Source: Epiperipatus broadwayi (lineage: Eukaryota > Onychophora > Udeonychophora > Euonychophora > Peripatidae). From it: a stretch of 64,000 nucleotides of DNA. The stretch's first letter is position 1; each line of letters opens with the position of its first letter. The notes below the pieces were generated by a model. That model worked only from the letters and a program-made list of their open reading frames with translations. It did not search any database and was not told where the DNA came from. A program made the translations under genes and the position numbers. Positions 1 to 17,903 of the stretch are shown here, one piece after another. Location of the stretch: assembly GCA_028023455.1 (NCBI GenBank), contig JAQFVV010000032.1, positions 5,058,392-5,122,391 on the forward strand. Reading direction: 5' to 3'.

Positions 1-3000
1 AAAACCTTAGCAAGCAAAGAGATGTTAACATTTTTACCTACTTAAGGCTGACAATGTAAGGCAAAATTGTTCAATTACTTTTTAATATAAACATCATTAG
101 GGGAATTTATTGGCTATTAAAGTAATTGATAACATTTAATTATACTATATTGAAATGATTGATTTCACAGCACATGATATAAAACATTAAAAAAAGGAAA
201 AATAAATATATAAAATTTAAATACAATTATTTAAAGTAATATCTGGAATAACTTAAATGTTGATTAAGAAATAATATTTGATATTTTTAAAATAATGTAA
301 AATACTTAAAATCAAATATTAAAAAAGTGTCTTTAATGAAAGTATATTTTCAGTTCTGTTTTTGACAAAAATCTAAAATTTTAATTTTATTAATCAAAAT
401 GGAAAACTTCTTTTAATTTTCCTGTTTTTAAGTTCCTCATATCTTGTACAAATAATGAGTTCTGATTAACTGAGTGTTATTAAACTGAAAAGAACACACA
501 AAAAATAATCTTACCATAAATCTCCATGTTGGTCAAGTTTGAATTCATGAGAAAATAAGGGGCAGCCTTTCCATAGTTCATAGCCAATATGTGGTAAGAA
601 GATTGCTTGCTGCCTAGTTTAAGTTTATAGAGAAGCTGAACTGAGTTAAAAACCACCAACACTTATATTATAAATGAGCTGTCCAGGACATTACACACTG
701 GAAATCTATATTAAACACCATTGATCAGATGAACAAAATCTATTGTCATTCAAACGACATATTTTACAAATCTATGAAAAAAAGCAACTATTGTATCAAC
801 TTTATTCGAGCTTTTAAAAGAAAATAAAAAGTTAAAAAAAAAAATTGTCAGGGCTTTTCTAGATAAGTAACGTTTCTTTACTTTAAAAAACATTTGTTTA
901 CAATTTAAAAATAATAATAATGTGATTTATAAGATAAAAATAATAAAAATTAGTAACTTAAATATTTTCTTTTTATTGTAGAACAAGCACATGTGTATGC
1001 ATATTATGTATATGTTTATCATTTTATTATTTGTATTTTATTAAAAAAGAATAATATTTATTGGTCTATTAATGTTTAAAATATTTTATATTGTTCAACA
1101 TGCATAAGTATGCATATATATATATATGTATTGAAACCTAAAAAAAATCATCCATCGATTGAGATGATTATAAAAATAGTATGACAAACGGCAACCACTG
1201 TTCACTTCCTGGTGGGGCACAAATAGTGTATTTATACTAAATCTCTTTTACTTCAAAGTACAATTCTTATACATTTTAATAAAATCATAAATACTTAATA
1301 AAATAATTTCTTAGGGTTTTGACAATAATAATATTTAATTAATAAATTTATCAGGGTTTTATAATAATCTGTGTTCTCTTGAACTCTTGTTTCTTTTAAG
1401 AATAAAATCTTGACAATTAATGGTTTTTATTTTAAAACTTTAATTAAGAGTAATTTAATCTATGTGTTAAAACTATGGCTAGCAAAATTGAATAAAAGAG
1501 TTGAATAATAAATTAATAATTGCATGAATATAAAACATGTTTATTCATTCTCTGATACGATAATGCAAAAGGATTTTTATATTCACTACCTTACCCAATA
1601 ATATTTTATATTACAGATAGCATTGTTACAACAATGATGTATTCAATCGAACAGAGTTTTTTAATAAGTAAGTTTGTGTTTCAAATATAAGCTTTAATAT
1701 CTATGAAAAATGACAAAGAGAAATATTTAAAATTAATAATTATTTTATTGTATAATACAAAAATCAATAGCAAACAATAACAATAAAAAATTATGGAATG
1801 CATTTTAATAAAATATTAATTAATTAATTCAAACTCACGATCTGTCAAGTATTATATTATACAGTGTTTTGAGGAAATCCCGCCTTATAGTAAAAGATTG
1901 TATTAATATTTCTTTAAATAATTATCAATTTAATACTAAAGAATAGTGACTATTATATTAATAAAAGTTAAATGTCTTATGAATGTCTTAATTGGTTTAT
2001 TTTACTAATCAATTGTTTATGAACTTCACTTACAAACGCTTGACTAAAGGATGCTACTTTGTCGACAAAAAGTACAAGAAAATCATTAGGGTGCTTATTA
2101 TACCCTAGATAATAGTAAAAAGTAATATTGACAAGTACGAGTGATATATAAAATATTCCCAGACATACACATCTACATAAGAGTAACTCCACTTAATTTG
2201 AACTCAAATATCAAAAGTCATAAGCATTATGAATATTTGGCAGCAACCATTTAATATAAGTTTAACAACTACTAACATTTGCACAACCACATCCTAAAAT
2301 TTATCACATTTAATCCCATTCAATCTTAACAGTATTCATAATACAAAATAAAATATTATCTTTACCTGAATACCAAAATATCTGAAAAAATCTTTATTTA
2401 CAGTTGCAAAACATTATAATATAATTTAACTAATAAAATAGAAAGTATATCAAATAATGGATCTGATTTATGGAACTATTCATTTCATTTTTAAAAACAT
2501 TATCCACTCTGGAAAAGTGTAAAAATATGAAATTACATTTTAGTACGATTATTAATCCAGGATAATACGTTTTAACGATTAGGCCTAACTTGGTAGTTTA
2601 TTATATTTACTATTTGTTTAAAGGATCCTTAATTTATAAATAGCATTTGAAAAATATTTCTGGATAAATCCATTATTCTTTTTGAATATTATTCAAATTT
2701 TATGCATCGATAATTCTTAATGCAATTATTTTAATATTAAACAAACATTCATAGTTTTGTTGTTGATAGCAGCTTTAATTCCTTTAAAAGCAGATTTTCT
2801 TTTATCCAAAAATTTGTCATTCAGCACTTTATTAATTCAAAGTATAAGAAATATTCATTCATTTTCTGATCTTTAATTTATTAGTTTTATAATTAAGATC
2901 GATCAGTGATAAAGTAAAATTTATTATCTAAAGCAAACATGATCCTTCAGCTTAAAATCAAAAATTTATTTCAGTAGTTGCAAGGTTGTATGAAACATAC

Positions 3001-4255
3001 TGGATTTTAAAAATACTATTATTTAAAAATGTTTTCTTTTATAAATGAAGATAAGATTAATCTATTTTCTTGAGACTTACAAATATCCTTTAGTATAGTA
3101 AAAAGATCAATTACTTTTTATAATATTTTATGAGAAAATATGTCTAGCAACTTGTTTTAAATTTAGAAATACAATTCTTCCAAAATTTATCAGTTATTAA
3201 TAATGTTATTTAATTGATGAAAAATCTAACAATGAATAAGTGATGTGCCAGAAATTCCACTACTCAACTTGTCTTTCTTATATCAATAATTGACTATAAC
3301 AAATGAGATTTCTTGAAGTAAAAATTTTATGAATTAAAAATAATGGTTCTTTCCGATTATTTTGTTGTGGTTTATCTCTCCTCTGGAACAATGATAAAAG
3401 TCAAATACTAAACAAGTATCTGTCTGCAATTAGGTTAAAGCAAAACAAAATAGCTATTTAAAAGTTATGACTGGTTGAGGTCCTACAAGCAGTGAAAATT
3501 TTTGTAGGCTGATTTTACCATGATTTCCTTTTTATCTTGATAATCACATAATGTCTAGCTTATATAATATTCTCCATCATGCACTGTGTTTTTTTATTTG
3601 TCCAGGAAGGTTGCTATAGTTTCTGTTGCTCACAAATGTTAAAGTTAAAATTTTTAAACAAAATTAGTAAAAACTATCATTTTCAGATTTGAAGACAAAA
3701 CAATTTCATAAAGTTTTATATATATATAAATAAATGAATCATAAGACCTCAAATTTTTCTCAGATATTTATTCTAAATATTTTAAATTGACTTTTAATAA
3801 ATAATTTATTAATAAAATATCTTTTTAATAAACCCAAATCAATTTTTGTTAAATAAAATTTTTAATTGATTGATTTATATTACATTTAAACATGTAAGCA
3901 TCTACACATACTTGCACACAACATATAAAAATGCAATAACTGTTTACATATAATCAAAATGTAATGTTATATTCTATAATACTATTCTATTTCTATCCTT
4001 GAATTATTATTTTGTATATGTGTAGCATTTTTTTTTTGTTTTATATAATAGACAATTTTATTTCTTAAATAAAATATAGCAATGCAAGCATATACATATT
4101 TTTTATACAAAATTTAAAAGTTTATCATAAAAATCAGCTTATGAAGTTATTCAAAACAATTTGCTTAACTATAAAAACTAAATTAATCAACTTAATCAAA
4201 GCCAATAATTTTTTTATAGTCTTTGAATCCAAAATAATCAATTTACAGTCTAACT
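1..4255. other. AT-rich intergenic DNA, no gene seen
   Basis: Very AT-rich sequence with short A and T runs and a few small (TA)n tracts (about 1113-1130 and 3717-3728). Short open frames at 480-662 and 1977-2192 on the minus strand have no recognisable domain, no codon bias different from the surroundings and no homologous copy in the window, so I treat them as chance. No transposon end was recognised. Confidence 0.6.
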
Positions 4256-4346
4256 GTAAAGTTATTATATATATATATATATATATATATAATAACTTTA
4301 CATAATATATATATATAAAGTTATAATATATATATATAAAGTTATA
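4256..4346. repeat. Perfect AT palindrome plus two partial duplicates
   Basis: GTAAAGTTATT at 4256-4266 is matched by its exact reverse complement at 4291-4301 around a (TA)n core, giving a 46-bp perfect palindrome. The AAAGTTAT end is then repeated twice more, each preceded by (TA)n, to about 4346. The structure can extrude as a cruciform. It lies immediately beside the inverted Penelope remnants, and a causal link is only a guess. Confidence 0.8.
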
Positions 4347-4409
4347 GTATTATTTCTGAGAGATTCTGTGTAATAAAAATATAATAACTGAGGTTTCAGT
4401 ATAATAACA

Positions 4410-4990
4410 AGTACTTTCCTCAGAGTTTATTCTTTCTCAAATCATAATAATGTTTTTGGTAAGATATAAATTGTAGGAGTTTTTGGCCTTTGTTATTTTC
4501 TCCTCATTCTCAAATTCTATTGATTGTGAAGTTTTAAAAAATATTTTATCTTCCAAAAGCTTTTTCCAATTATTGTTAATTTTCTTTAATTCATACTTTT
4601 CATTTATGTTCTTAGGTTTTTTAAAAATCTCTATAGCTTTCCTGAGCAGTCTCTGGTCATATTGTTCAATTTTTGTCACAATATGTTTTTTTTATTAAAA
4701 TTGATGTCATGGTTAATTAATTTAATGTTGAATAATTGGCTGATAAATTAGATTTTGCTTTAACTGCCAAAATGTGTTGTTCTTCTTGTATTTTTTTGCA
4801 ATTGGTCTGTTCTATGTATGAATCTAAACAAACTCCATATGGAATTTTATATACACCATGACACTCCAAACACACACTGGGAGATATCTAGATTTTTCTT
4901 CTCATCACCATCCAGCACAATTACTTTCAGTGGCAAAGACATTGTTTGATAGAACTAAGAGACTTTCTGATGATAGCCATTTTCAATAAA
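4410..4990 (-). pseudogene. Penelope-like element GIY-YIG remnant, minus-strand copy
   Basis: On the minus strand this reads as the C-terminal part of a Penelope-like retroelement protein, whose GIY-YIG nuclease domain makes the nick used for target priming. Visible pieces are a decayed GVYKIPYGVC-like segment near 4860-4830, an EQ-HILAVKAKS segment near 4800-4750, and the downstream LLRKAIEIFKKPKNINEKY stretch around 4640-4560, followed by INNNWKKLLEDK. That last combination of a REAIEI-like helix, N-terminal Asn-rich linker and N-N-W is typical of the family end. Stops and frameshifts break the frame, and the longest open piece is 4437-4679. No reverse transcriptase core is present, so it is a truncated copy. 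It faces away from the sister copy at 5022-5720 and pairs with it as an inverted repeat. Confidence 0.8.
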
Positions 4991-5021
4991 ATATCTATAC
5001 TACTAAAAATGCTTCTTCATA

Positions 5022-5720
5022 ATGGTTTTGATCATAGGATTATTAATAGAGCTTTTTTTTCAGGTGCATAGTTTTAAGGTTGTAGCCTTAATATATATTA
5101 CTTTATATAATAAGAAAAAAGATTTTGATAATTCAAAAATTAAGACTTTTTTGCTATATATAAAGACAGTAATTGATATAATTGGTAATGTTTTAAAGAA
5201 AAATAATATCCACACAATTTATACTACATTTAAAAAGTTAATGAAATATTTCCACACCCTAAAGATAAGCTTTTTTTGGAGAGTCATGGTGTACATGAAA
5301 TTCCATGTGGAGTTTGTTTACATTCATACATTGGACAGAACAGTTATAGAATAAACATAAGAAAGAAAGAACATATTTTGGCAATTAGAAAAAAAAAAAC
5401 ATAATTCATCAGCTATTTATTTTCACATTAAATTGACTAATCATGACATCCATTTTGATGAAACATGTATTCTGGCAAAATTGAACAATATAACCCGAGA
5501 TGCTAAGGGAAGTTATAGAGCATAAATGAAGCGTGTGAAATAAAGAAAATTAACAATATTTGGAAAAAGCCATTGGAGGATAAAATATTTTTTACAACTT
5601 CTCAACCAATAGAATTTAAGAATAAGGAGAAAATAATAAAGGAAAAAAAGAATGATTTTAAAACTTGCCACACACATTCTTATGATTTAAGAAAGAAGAA
5701 GCTCTGAGGAATGTACTTGT
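5022..5720 (+). pseudogene. Penelope-like element GIY-YIG remnant, plus-strand copy
   Basis: The plus strand encodes the linker and GIY-YIG domain of a Penelope-like element. IKTFLLYIKTVIDIIGNVLK near 5140-5200 matches the family's 'xLPYIKG-x-x-K-I-x-x-x-LKK' linker. After a frameshift near 5265, KDKLFLESHGVHEIPCGVC and then SYIGQ, KKEHILAIRK and later ILAKLNNITRD follow through 5520. GVHEIPCGVC...YIGQ carries the GIY-YIG core pattern (VxEIPC, YIG). The tail INNIWKKPLEDKIFF near 5550-5590 matches the same region of the minus-strand copy. The catalytic frame is broken and no upstream reverse transcriptase was found. GIY-YIG Penelope elements are known to occur as complex tandem or inverted copies, which is what this pair looks like. 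Confidence 0.85.
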
Positions 5721-6387
<667 letters not shown>

Positions 6388-7789
6388 GCTTTTTTTTTCT
6401 TCACAATGACTGGTTTCTTGTGATCACATAGCTAATTTTGATTAATGACATATAGAATACCTATATATACATATATATTAAAAGCCTAACATTAAACTAG
6501 TCAATAAAATAATTCAAATGATCCCAAATTCACCACTAAAATAGACTAGCTAAAGAAATAAACTCTAAAATACAACCAATGGTTTCCCTACTACAAGCAG
6601 ACTGCAGGTCACACTATTAGTTATTTTAAGGTAAAGGTTGTCTTCTTTGAAAAAAATGAAATAAAAAGAAGAATTAAAGAATCTTTATTATTAAAAATTT
6701 ATGATTCTGAAGCAATTAACTTGTTTAAAGTTCTGGGTGTATGTGGAATTGTGGGTAATATTTTGCATAAATTTGTTTTGTTTTAATCCTTTACATTTGA
6801 AAAGTTTTCCTGTAGCAGCAAAATCATTTTTTGTGCTATAATGTTTATTTTTAGATAGTCTGTTTTAGGGATGAATTTGGGGTAATTTTGATATATTTAA
6901 ATTTTATATATTTGAATATCTATAATTATTTTTTTTTTAAATTATTTAGATGGTGCTTAGGTAATGAAGAATAGCTTTAAAGACAATTCTTTTTACATTA
7001 TAGGTTTAATAATGATAATAGTTTTTACATGAACAATACACTCAAAGTACTAGATAGCCCAAAGAAATGATAATGATCAATGTTGATATAATGATCCTAG
7101 CGTTTTTTTTTTTTTGGTACGTTTATTATTGCAGTTATTTTAGCACTTAAATGTGTAAATGTACATGAGTACTGATTGCTTTTATATTATTATACTTTTT
7201 AAGTTTTGTATGATGATTAGCTATAGATTTTATGATATATCTCTTTTGTTTTTGTCACAAAAGATAACTGTTAATTAATTTGCTGTTACTCTGGCTGTTG
7301 TCAATTAATAGCTGGTATCGTTATGTTTTTCACCTAATATTACATATGCTGGAGTCTGCTGCTTATACTTACTCTTTTTATTCTCAGTAAAAGAAATGAT
7401 GATTTGCATCAACCTCTTACTCTTGTCTTCCATTTATTGCAATATATACATATATAATTTCAAGTTTCAGAACTCTATAAAACCAAATTATGCCTATTCA
7501 AAAACTATTAATACTCGACAAAAGTAAATTAAAATTCTATATCAATGGTTTCATTGCTAAGGCATACTTCTCAAATATAAATATATACCTACAAGAATGT
7601 GTTAATAAATAATAATTAATACAACATTAATTATTACAAGTCAATTTTGTCTTGTGGAGTATGATTATATTTAAAGATACAGTATTAAATAATATGTAAT
7701 ATTTTGGAGAGATTATCTTTCGAGTGATCTATATTAAAAGTAATGTCTTCCAATATTGAAGTCAAACTACAAATCATATTAAATGCTAA
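6388..7789. other. AT-rich intergenic DNA, no gene seen
   Basis: AT-rich unique-looking sequence with T-runs near 7106 and no recognisable protein similarity, transposon end or RNA gene. Confidence 0.6.
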
Positions 7790-8071
7790 TTCATTTCCAT
7801 CTATGATTCATGTTATTATGGGAAGTATAGATTTAGACAATAATAACTAGAAAAGCAAATATTTAAACCTGAGATGGTTATTTAAATTTATTTATGTTGG
7901 CCCTATGTTATATTCATATGGTAGATCAATCGAATATTTATTCACTGTGTCTTATGTTATAAAAGATAGAAACAATTTTACTAGACTAAATAACCAGTTA
8001 TGAACTGAATATTGTTATCATTGTCTAAATTTACGATCCATATAATAAAATGAACCTTGGATGGAAATGTA
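7790..8071. repeat. Decayed hairpin (inverted-repeat) element
   Basis: The outer 60 bp on each side are imperfect reverse complements. ATTTCCATC near 7793-7801 and TTTAGACAATAATAAC near 7831-7846 on the left match reversed copies at about 8059-8069 and 8011-8027 on the right. A second inner pair based on TGGTTATTTA continues the pairing. The total is about 280 bp with no coding content. This is the form of an old MITE or foldback element. No target-site duplication was found, so the class is uncertain. Confidence 0.5.
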
Positions 8072-10329
8072 GTTTTTTTTTATCATTGTGGTATTAGAAG
8101 GCTTTTGCATTTAATATATTTGATACTTAGAAGTTCATCATTCACAAATAAAATAAATAAATAATCTGTAAAATGTATTGTGAAAAAATGAAAGGTATAA
8201 ATTTAAAGTTGTTTTGTAATATTCTGAAAATAAGACACAATTTGATAAAGCAACATATAATGCCCATTGCTTGTTGCATGGGATGATGTTAAATCTACAA
8301 GCGATTTAGCATGTAATATTGTTTATTTGATTTTAAAAAGGGATTTTATAATTAATTTGTGTTTAATTTTTATGAAAGAGACCATTTATTAAAATTACCT
8401 CAAAGACACACTAAAAAGTTTTAGGACTGATTGATTTTATTGAGAGAATTATAACCTAAGTTAGAATACAATAGACAACTACAACTTAATAAAGTATTAA
8501 AACTATTCAGCAAGAGACGTTTATTAAAAGAAGAGGTCAAAAGCCACTGTCATAGGATAAAATTCATTATTTTTTTCCTTATCTTTCGCTTTTTTTTTTT
8601 TTGTTTAAATTGAAGCTGATTACACTAAATATATGATTCCTTTTTTGTTGTTATTATTGATAGTGTTCAATTCAAGTTTTTTTCTTCTACTAAATTTTAT
8701 TTATATACTTGATAAAAATAATATTTTAATGTTTTTTTTTTATATATTTATTCAAATTTTCATTTCTAAAAAGAATACACATAGAAAAAAAGGATGAAAA
8801 TAAATTAATGACAGCATAAGATTAGGCTTAACAATAGTAAAAATGATACATTAATCTTCAACTGATTTTAAATTTATATCTGGATTAAGAGTAATTTGAT
8901 AATCCTTACTTTAATAAATGATTAGTAATTATCACTAATGTATTTATCTAAATTGAATAGTGTCAAAGATACGGGTCCAGTAAATTTGACACTTATAATT
9001 TTGTAAGAATTTACTGTTTTTTTCCATAATTAAGCTTTTTATAAAAAATCACAAATAAAGAAATAATATTTATTACTGTAATATTATTATTAAATTAAAT
9101 GCAATAATAAGCCCGTTTCTTATGCAGAGAAGTACAGTTTTGGTATTGAGCACCCTTTTCAAATGCAAACATTATATTCAGAATAAAAAAAGAAAATATG
9201 AACTTTTACATTTAAGAATGCCTGATTGAAAATGGACAATTAAAATTGAACATATATTATATTCCCTACAGATTCTATATTATTACTGAACCATGCTTTT
9301 TTTTATTTTTTATCTTCCCATCATTATAGTCCCTAAAAATTATTTGTACTTATTTAGATTAAAAACACCATCGAATGCTTTTTTCTATTCTAAAAATGTA
9401 GATAACATTAGAAAACTTAAGACCACTTTAAATTCCTAACATTTAATTGCATATACAGTCTACAGACATTCCCTAAGACATAGCTAACGAACAAAAATTC
9501 ACCTTGTATATTTTTTTTACATGATTTATTCATTTTTGTTGAAACTGAAAATATATTTAAAAAAAAAAAAATCAAGATTAAGTAATTATATTTCTAATCC
9601 ACTTTCATTTATTATATGTAACCCTTACCTATTAATTTTCAGCAATATACCTAGAAGATTATCTTTTTTATCAGCTTCAAAGCTGCACAAACTGAATTTG
9701 GTGTTGAAAAAGTTTTGAATTCTCCATATTTATATACTGGTTACATTAGTAAATTAAGTTTATATTTGATCATGCTTCTTTAATTCTAAAGAAGTATAAA
9801 TGATTGGGAAAGAATACAGTAACAAGAAAACATAAAATGTCTTTTTTTAATAATGTATACTTAATATTTTGAATAGAAAATTTAATAATATTTACTTAAA
9901 TACATTTGGAAACATGCATAAATGTATATGTTTATATTTCCATTTTTATTTTGAGTATAACTGTTGACTTTGAAAAGGGTTTTGGGATTGTCAATGCATT
10001 AATGTTATATTTAATGTTTTTTTTTCACTATAAAAATCAATATTATTATTGCATTTAATTTGTCTCATGAGAAAACTAAAATCAAAATCATCATTTTTAT
10101 TAATTATAAAATATGAAACTAAAATTACTTTGATAAACTTATGAGATAACTTTTTTTTTTTACTAATCTATGTTAATTAACAATTGGAATGGATATGCTT
10201 CTGTAAGAAAGAATAAAATAGCTTTGAGTGTTTTGTTGCAGAATAAAAGCTTTTCCAATATATCTTAGAAGAATGAGATATAAGTATTGCTCACAAAGTT
10301 AATCAAGTAACTGGTATATAGCGTTTAGT
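8072..10329. other. AT-rich intergenic DNA, no gene seen
   Basis: AT-rich sequence with many homopolymer runs. The open frame at 9521-9718 is Lys/Leu-rich, has no recognisable domain and looks like a chance frame. No repeat family end was recognised. Confidence 0.6.
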
Positions 10330-10870
10330 TAATCATAGAAATAAACTTGGTTAGAGTGCTTTTGGTAGAAATAACTTGATACTAAAAGGAAATATGTCTA
10401 TGTGTTTGAAAAGGAAGGTTTTTAATAAATGTGTTTTGCCAGTTCTTACTTTTGGATCTGAGACTTGGACACTTAATAGAAGAGCAATACAGAGACTTCA
10501 GACCACTCAAAGAAGTATGGAGAGATGCATGTTGGGAATAACAAGAAGGGATCGAAAACGCAATGTATGGGTAAGAGAGCAAACAGGTGTTACTGATCTC
10601 ATTGAAAAAATTAAAAGACTGAAGTGGAGTTGGGCTGGATATATTGTTAGAAGAAATGATAACAGGAGCACAATTGGAATTTTAAACTGGATTTCAAGAG
10701 ATTGTAAAAGACCCAGAAAGAGACCACATGTGAGATGGATGGATGAAATAAGAAAGTGTGCAGGGGTGATGTGGAGAAGAGAAGCTAAAGATAGGAAAAG
10801 ATGGACTGAACTTGGAGAGACCTTCATCCTGCAGTGGATTGATAATGGTTGATGATGATGATGATGATGA
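10330..10870 (+). pseudogene. 5'-truncated RTE-type LINE, C-terminal end of ORF2 with (TGA)n tail
   Basis: An open stretch of 158 codons (10376-10852) carries the conserved C-terminal region of RTE-clade retrotransposon polyproteins. Marks are VFNKCVLPVLTFGSETW, a QRSMERCMLGI segment, VREQTGVTDLI, KIKRLKWSWAGYI, and RWMDEIRKCAGVMWRREA before the stop. In RTE elements this follows the reverse transcriptase and lies just upstream of a short 3' end with a simple-repeat tail, and here a (TGA)n tail runs from 10850 to 10870. The 5' edge at about 10330 is where similarity to the antisense RTE at 31678-34828 ends, so the copy is 5'-truncated, as expected from incomplete target-primed reverse transcription. 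It is better preserved than the longer copy. No target duplication was found. Confidence 0.9.
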
Positions 10871-14856
<3,986 letters not shown>

Positions 14857-16318
14857 TGACTTTTATTAAAGTTCAAGCAAATGTTCAATTTCTATAGTCT
14901 TACTAAAAGTTTTTTATCCTGATCTTCTTAATGTGTCCATAAAATTTAAAATCTCTTAAAAGCAATTAGATGTCACCAAGACAATAATTTGACCTTCTGT
15001 AGAAGAGTTTATTGTTCTTGTGATTTTAATGAAATGTTGCAATATTTCTTGGAAGATCATGGCTTAATTGATCTGTAGAAGAGTAAACAACTGTTCCCTG
15101 GGGATTTCTTAAGTAATGGTAGTGTGCTCTTATTTGTAAGTAGAATGTTTCTTGTTATTTTTTTTAAAAAATTATTGAAAAAATTTTATTGTACAATTTT
15201 TGTTAAGTACATATGGAATCTCAGTGAATACATTAGCAGGATTTTGAAAAGGATTAAACAATCAGGCCTCTTTCTACCTTCTGTTTTTTAGCAATCATAA
15301 CTAAATTTAGCTGCTTAAAACATTTGGATTTTATGAATAACTGAGGCATCTGAAGTCTACAGCATTTAGTTTAAAAATAAGTATTTTTTATTACTTTAAT
15401 ATATATTTAGATATTTAAAACTATTGTCCTTATGTAAGCATTATTATAATCCTTCTAGAACAACTTCCATGCAATGTAACATCTGATTGCCCTTTTATGG
15501 AAATTTTGTAGAGTTATACACACACTTTCAAAACATTATTTCAAACTCCTGGGATTAAAAAAATATATTTTTAAAATATTTTAAACAATTTTAAACAAAA
15601 ATCTATGAATATTTAATGGGTTGAGTCATTGCAGTGTGTCAGATGCTAGCAGCAGCTGTTTTGTTGAAATTTTGTTTCCTTTTTTAAATTGTATAAAAAA
15701 ACTATAAGCATGATGTCAATAGAAATTACAGAATCCATTGTTTCTTAAATCCCTCTTTAAAATGGCATATCACAAGTTGAAATCAGATAAAATTTGAATT
15801 TTTTATTAATATTTTTATTAATAGGAACTTTTTTTTTCTTTTCTGGTCAGTTTACTAGATTGCACAATGAAAACAAAGGCAGAATTGCTTTATTGGCCAG
15901 ACTCATTACTAAAATGGATTAAAAATACACTGATGATTCACATTTCAAGGCCTTCAATCTGATAAAAATATAATCAGAATATTGGATTATAAGTATTCTA
16001 TTTCAATTTTTTAATTTTTTTTACATTTTTTAAATTATTTGATAAATGATATAATGTATTAATGTGTTTGCATTTGATTTGATATGTCTCTGTACTATAT
16101 AATATTAAATCATTTATGCTCTTTATTATATAACTTTGTATTCAAATATAACAAAAGTGGTTTATGTACAATGTAATATTGAGGCTTTGATTCAAGTTTG
16201 AGGCAACCTTATTTTATAGACATAATGATTCTCAAAAGGTATAATAATTTATTAGTATGTTTATATCTGTATTAGGGTGTTTGTGTTTGCACTTCCATGT
16301 CTGTGTTTGTGTAACAAG
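14857..16318. other. AT-rich intergenic DNA, no gene seen
   Basis: No supported gene. The base composition is slightly less extreme around 15000-15350 and 15450-15780, but the frames there are short and unrecognised. Confidence 0.55.

Positions 16319-16395
<77 letters not shown>
16319..16395. repeat. (TA)n microsatellite
   Basis: About 38 uninterrupted TA dinucleotides following a TG-rich stretch (16275-16310). A TG-rich stretch running into a TA array is a common dinucleotide repeat configuration. Confidence 0.97.
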
Positions 16396-16402
<7 letters not shown>

Positions 16403-16767
16403 TATTATAGAGCAGTGGTATGTAAATTTTTAAGACTGATTATCAGATGTACAGAAAGATTGCAGTTGATAAAGCAATCACAAAATTTACTGGGCATAGT
16501 ACCATGTGAAAATATAAACTCTTAAAACCAATAAAGAGAGGTTTCAAGTGATGTGTGTGGTGATAGCCACAATGGTTGATGTTTAGCACATGGAATTGTA
16601 TGCAGGCAAATAATCAAATACTGATTCTTGCCTATGTCTTGGTACTCATGCATTGGAGTCATTAGTTTTGCCACATCTTGCATCACATTATTTTCAAGTC
16701 TATAGCTAGCAAATCAGTAATATGCAAATAAATTATATTTTTGTGGAACAATAAATATAACAAGATA

Positions 16768-16826
16768 TCATCACTGGTGTGCACAAAGAATATAAACATC
16801 ACTGCTGTACACAAAAAAATATAAAA
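16768..16826. repeat. Two-copy imperfect tandem duplication, 30-bp period
   Basis: ATCACTGGTGTGCACAAAGA at 16768 is followed 30 bp later by ATCACTGCTGTACACAAAAA, and each is followed by ATATAAA. Only two units are visible. It is most simply a local slippage or replication duplication. Confidence 0.75.
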
Positions 16827-17903
16827 TGAAAAGATGAAACTTATATTATCATTGATACAAATGGTAGCCTTTAATTTCTAGTTTTGGATAGACAAAAATC
16901 CAATTTCTATTATGATAAATGCATATCCACTTTCTAGAAATCATTTATTTTGTATCTTTTATTGGACTTGAGATTTGTTAACTTTTGAAATACAAAATAA
17001 AAATGAAGAATTCCTATGTGATTATTTTTGTAGTATTATACATGGTTTGAATAAGAATTTTGTGGGGAATACAAAGAAATTATCAATGAAGATGTAATTT
17101 AAACTTAATTAATAGTAAATTAAAAATTATGAACAAACAAAAAGTAATAATTATTTTGAATGTTGAAATATCATTTTTCTTTATTTTTTAATGGTAATCA
17201 CTATTTGTCTTAGCCTTATGTTTTCCTTAGTTTTTCTAGTTTCTTTTGATGTAAAGCTTTTTGCTCTAACATTATTAAAACTGAAGTTGTTGTGAAAATT
17301 GTGTCTCAAGTCAGTTTTTTTTTAAAATTCAATATGGCTCCAGGATCATTAACTAGTTAAAGGAATAAACTCCTAAAGATATATATTATAATTTAGCTAA
17401 AGGCATACACAAATAAATAATGTAATTTAGTTAATTTAATCAAGATTTGGTTTATGATTTAATTTTCTCTTGATATTTATTTATAATTTATTTGGATAAT
17501 TTAATAGAAATAATCCAAAAATATTTATTGATTGTTTAAATAAACATTTTCAATAAAAGTAAAATCATATTGTGGGAACAAATAAATAGAAAGAAAAAAA
17601 CAAAAATTTTTTTTTTTTTTTAGATGTAAAATCGGATATAGGAATATTATAACATTATTTCTCACTTAAACTACTGATTTTAATTCTTAAGCTATTAATT
17701 AACTGGCAGATAAATATTTTTTAGAAAACTTATGAAATAAAAATTGAAAATTACACTGTCTCCTTATTAATTTAATTTGTATTTACATATGCTAAATGTT
17801 ATTTTTCTTCATATAAAACTAATCAATTATTTTCTTATTATTCATTGAGATGCATGGAATTTCAGGTATTATTTGTTCCTTTAGGTCCATATAATTAAAT
17901 AAT
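16827..17903. other. AT-rich intergenic DNA, no gene seen
   Basis: No recognisable gene, transposon terminus or RNA. Short homopolymer runs are present (T-run at 17608-17621). Confidence 0.6.

Noticed and set aside
10382-10827. Minus-strand frames of 66 and 106 codons
   Set aside because: Antisense shadows of the RTE C-terminal coding region on the plus strand.
16410-16450. CAGTGGTATGTAAATTTTT resembling a hAT left end
   Set aside because: No matching inverted end or 8-bp duplication was found downstream.
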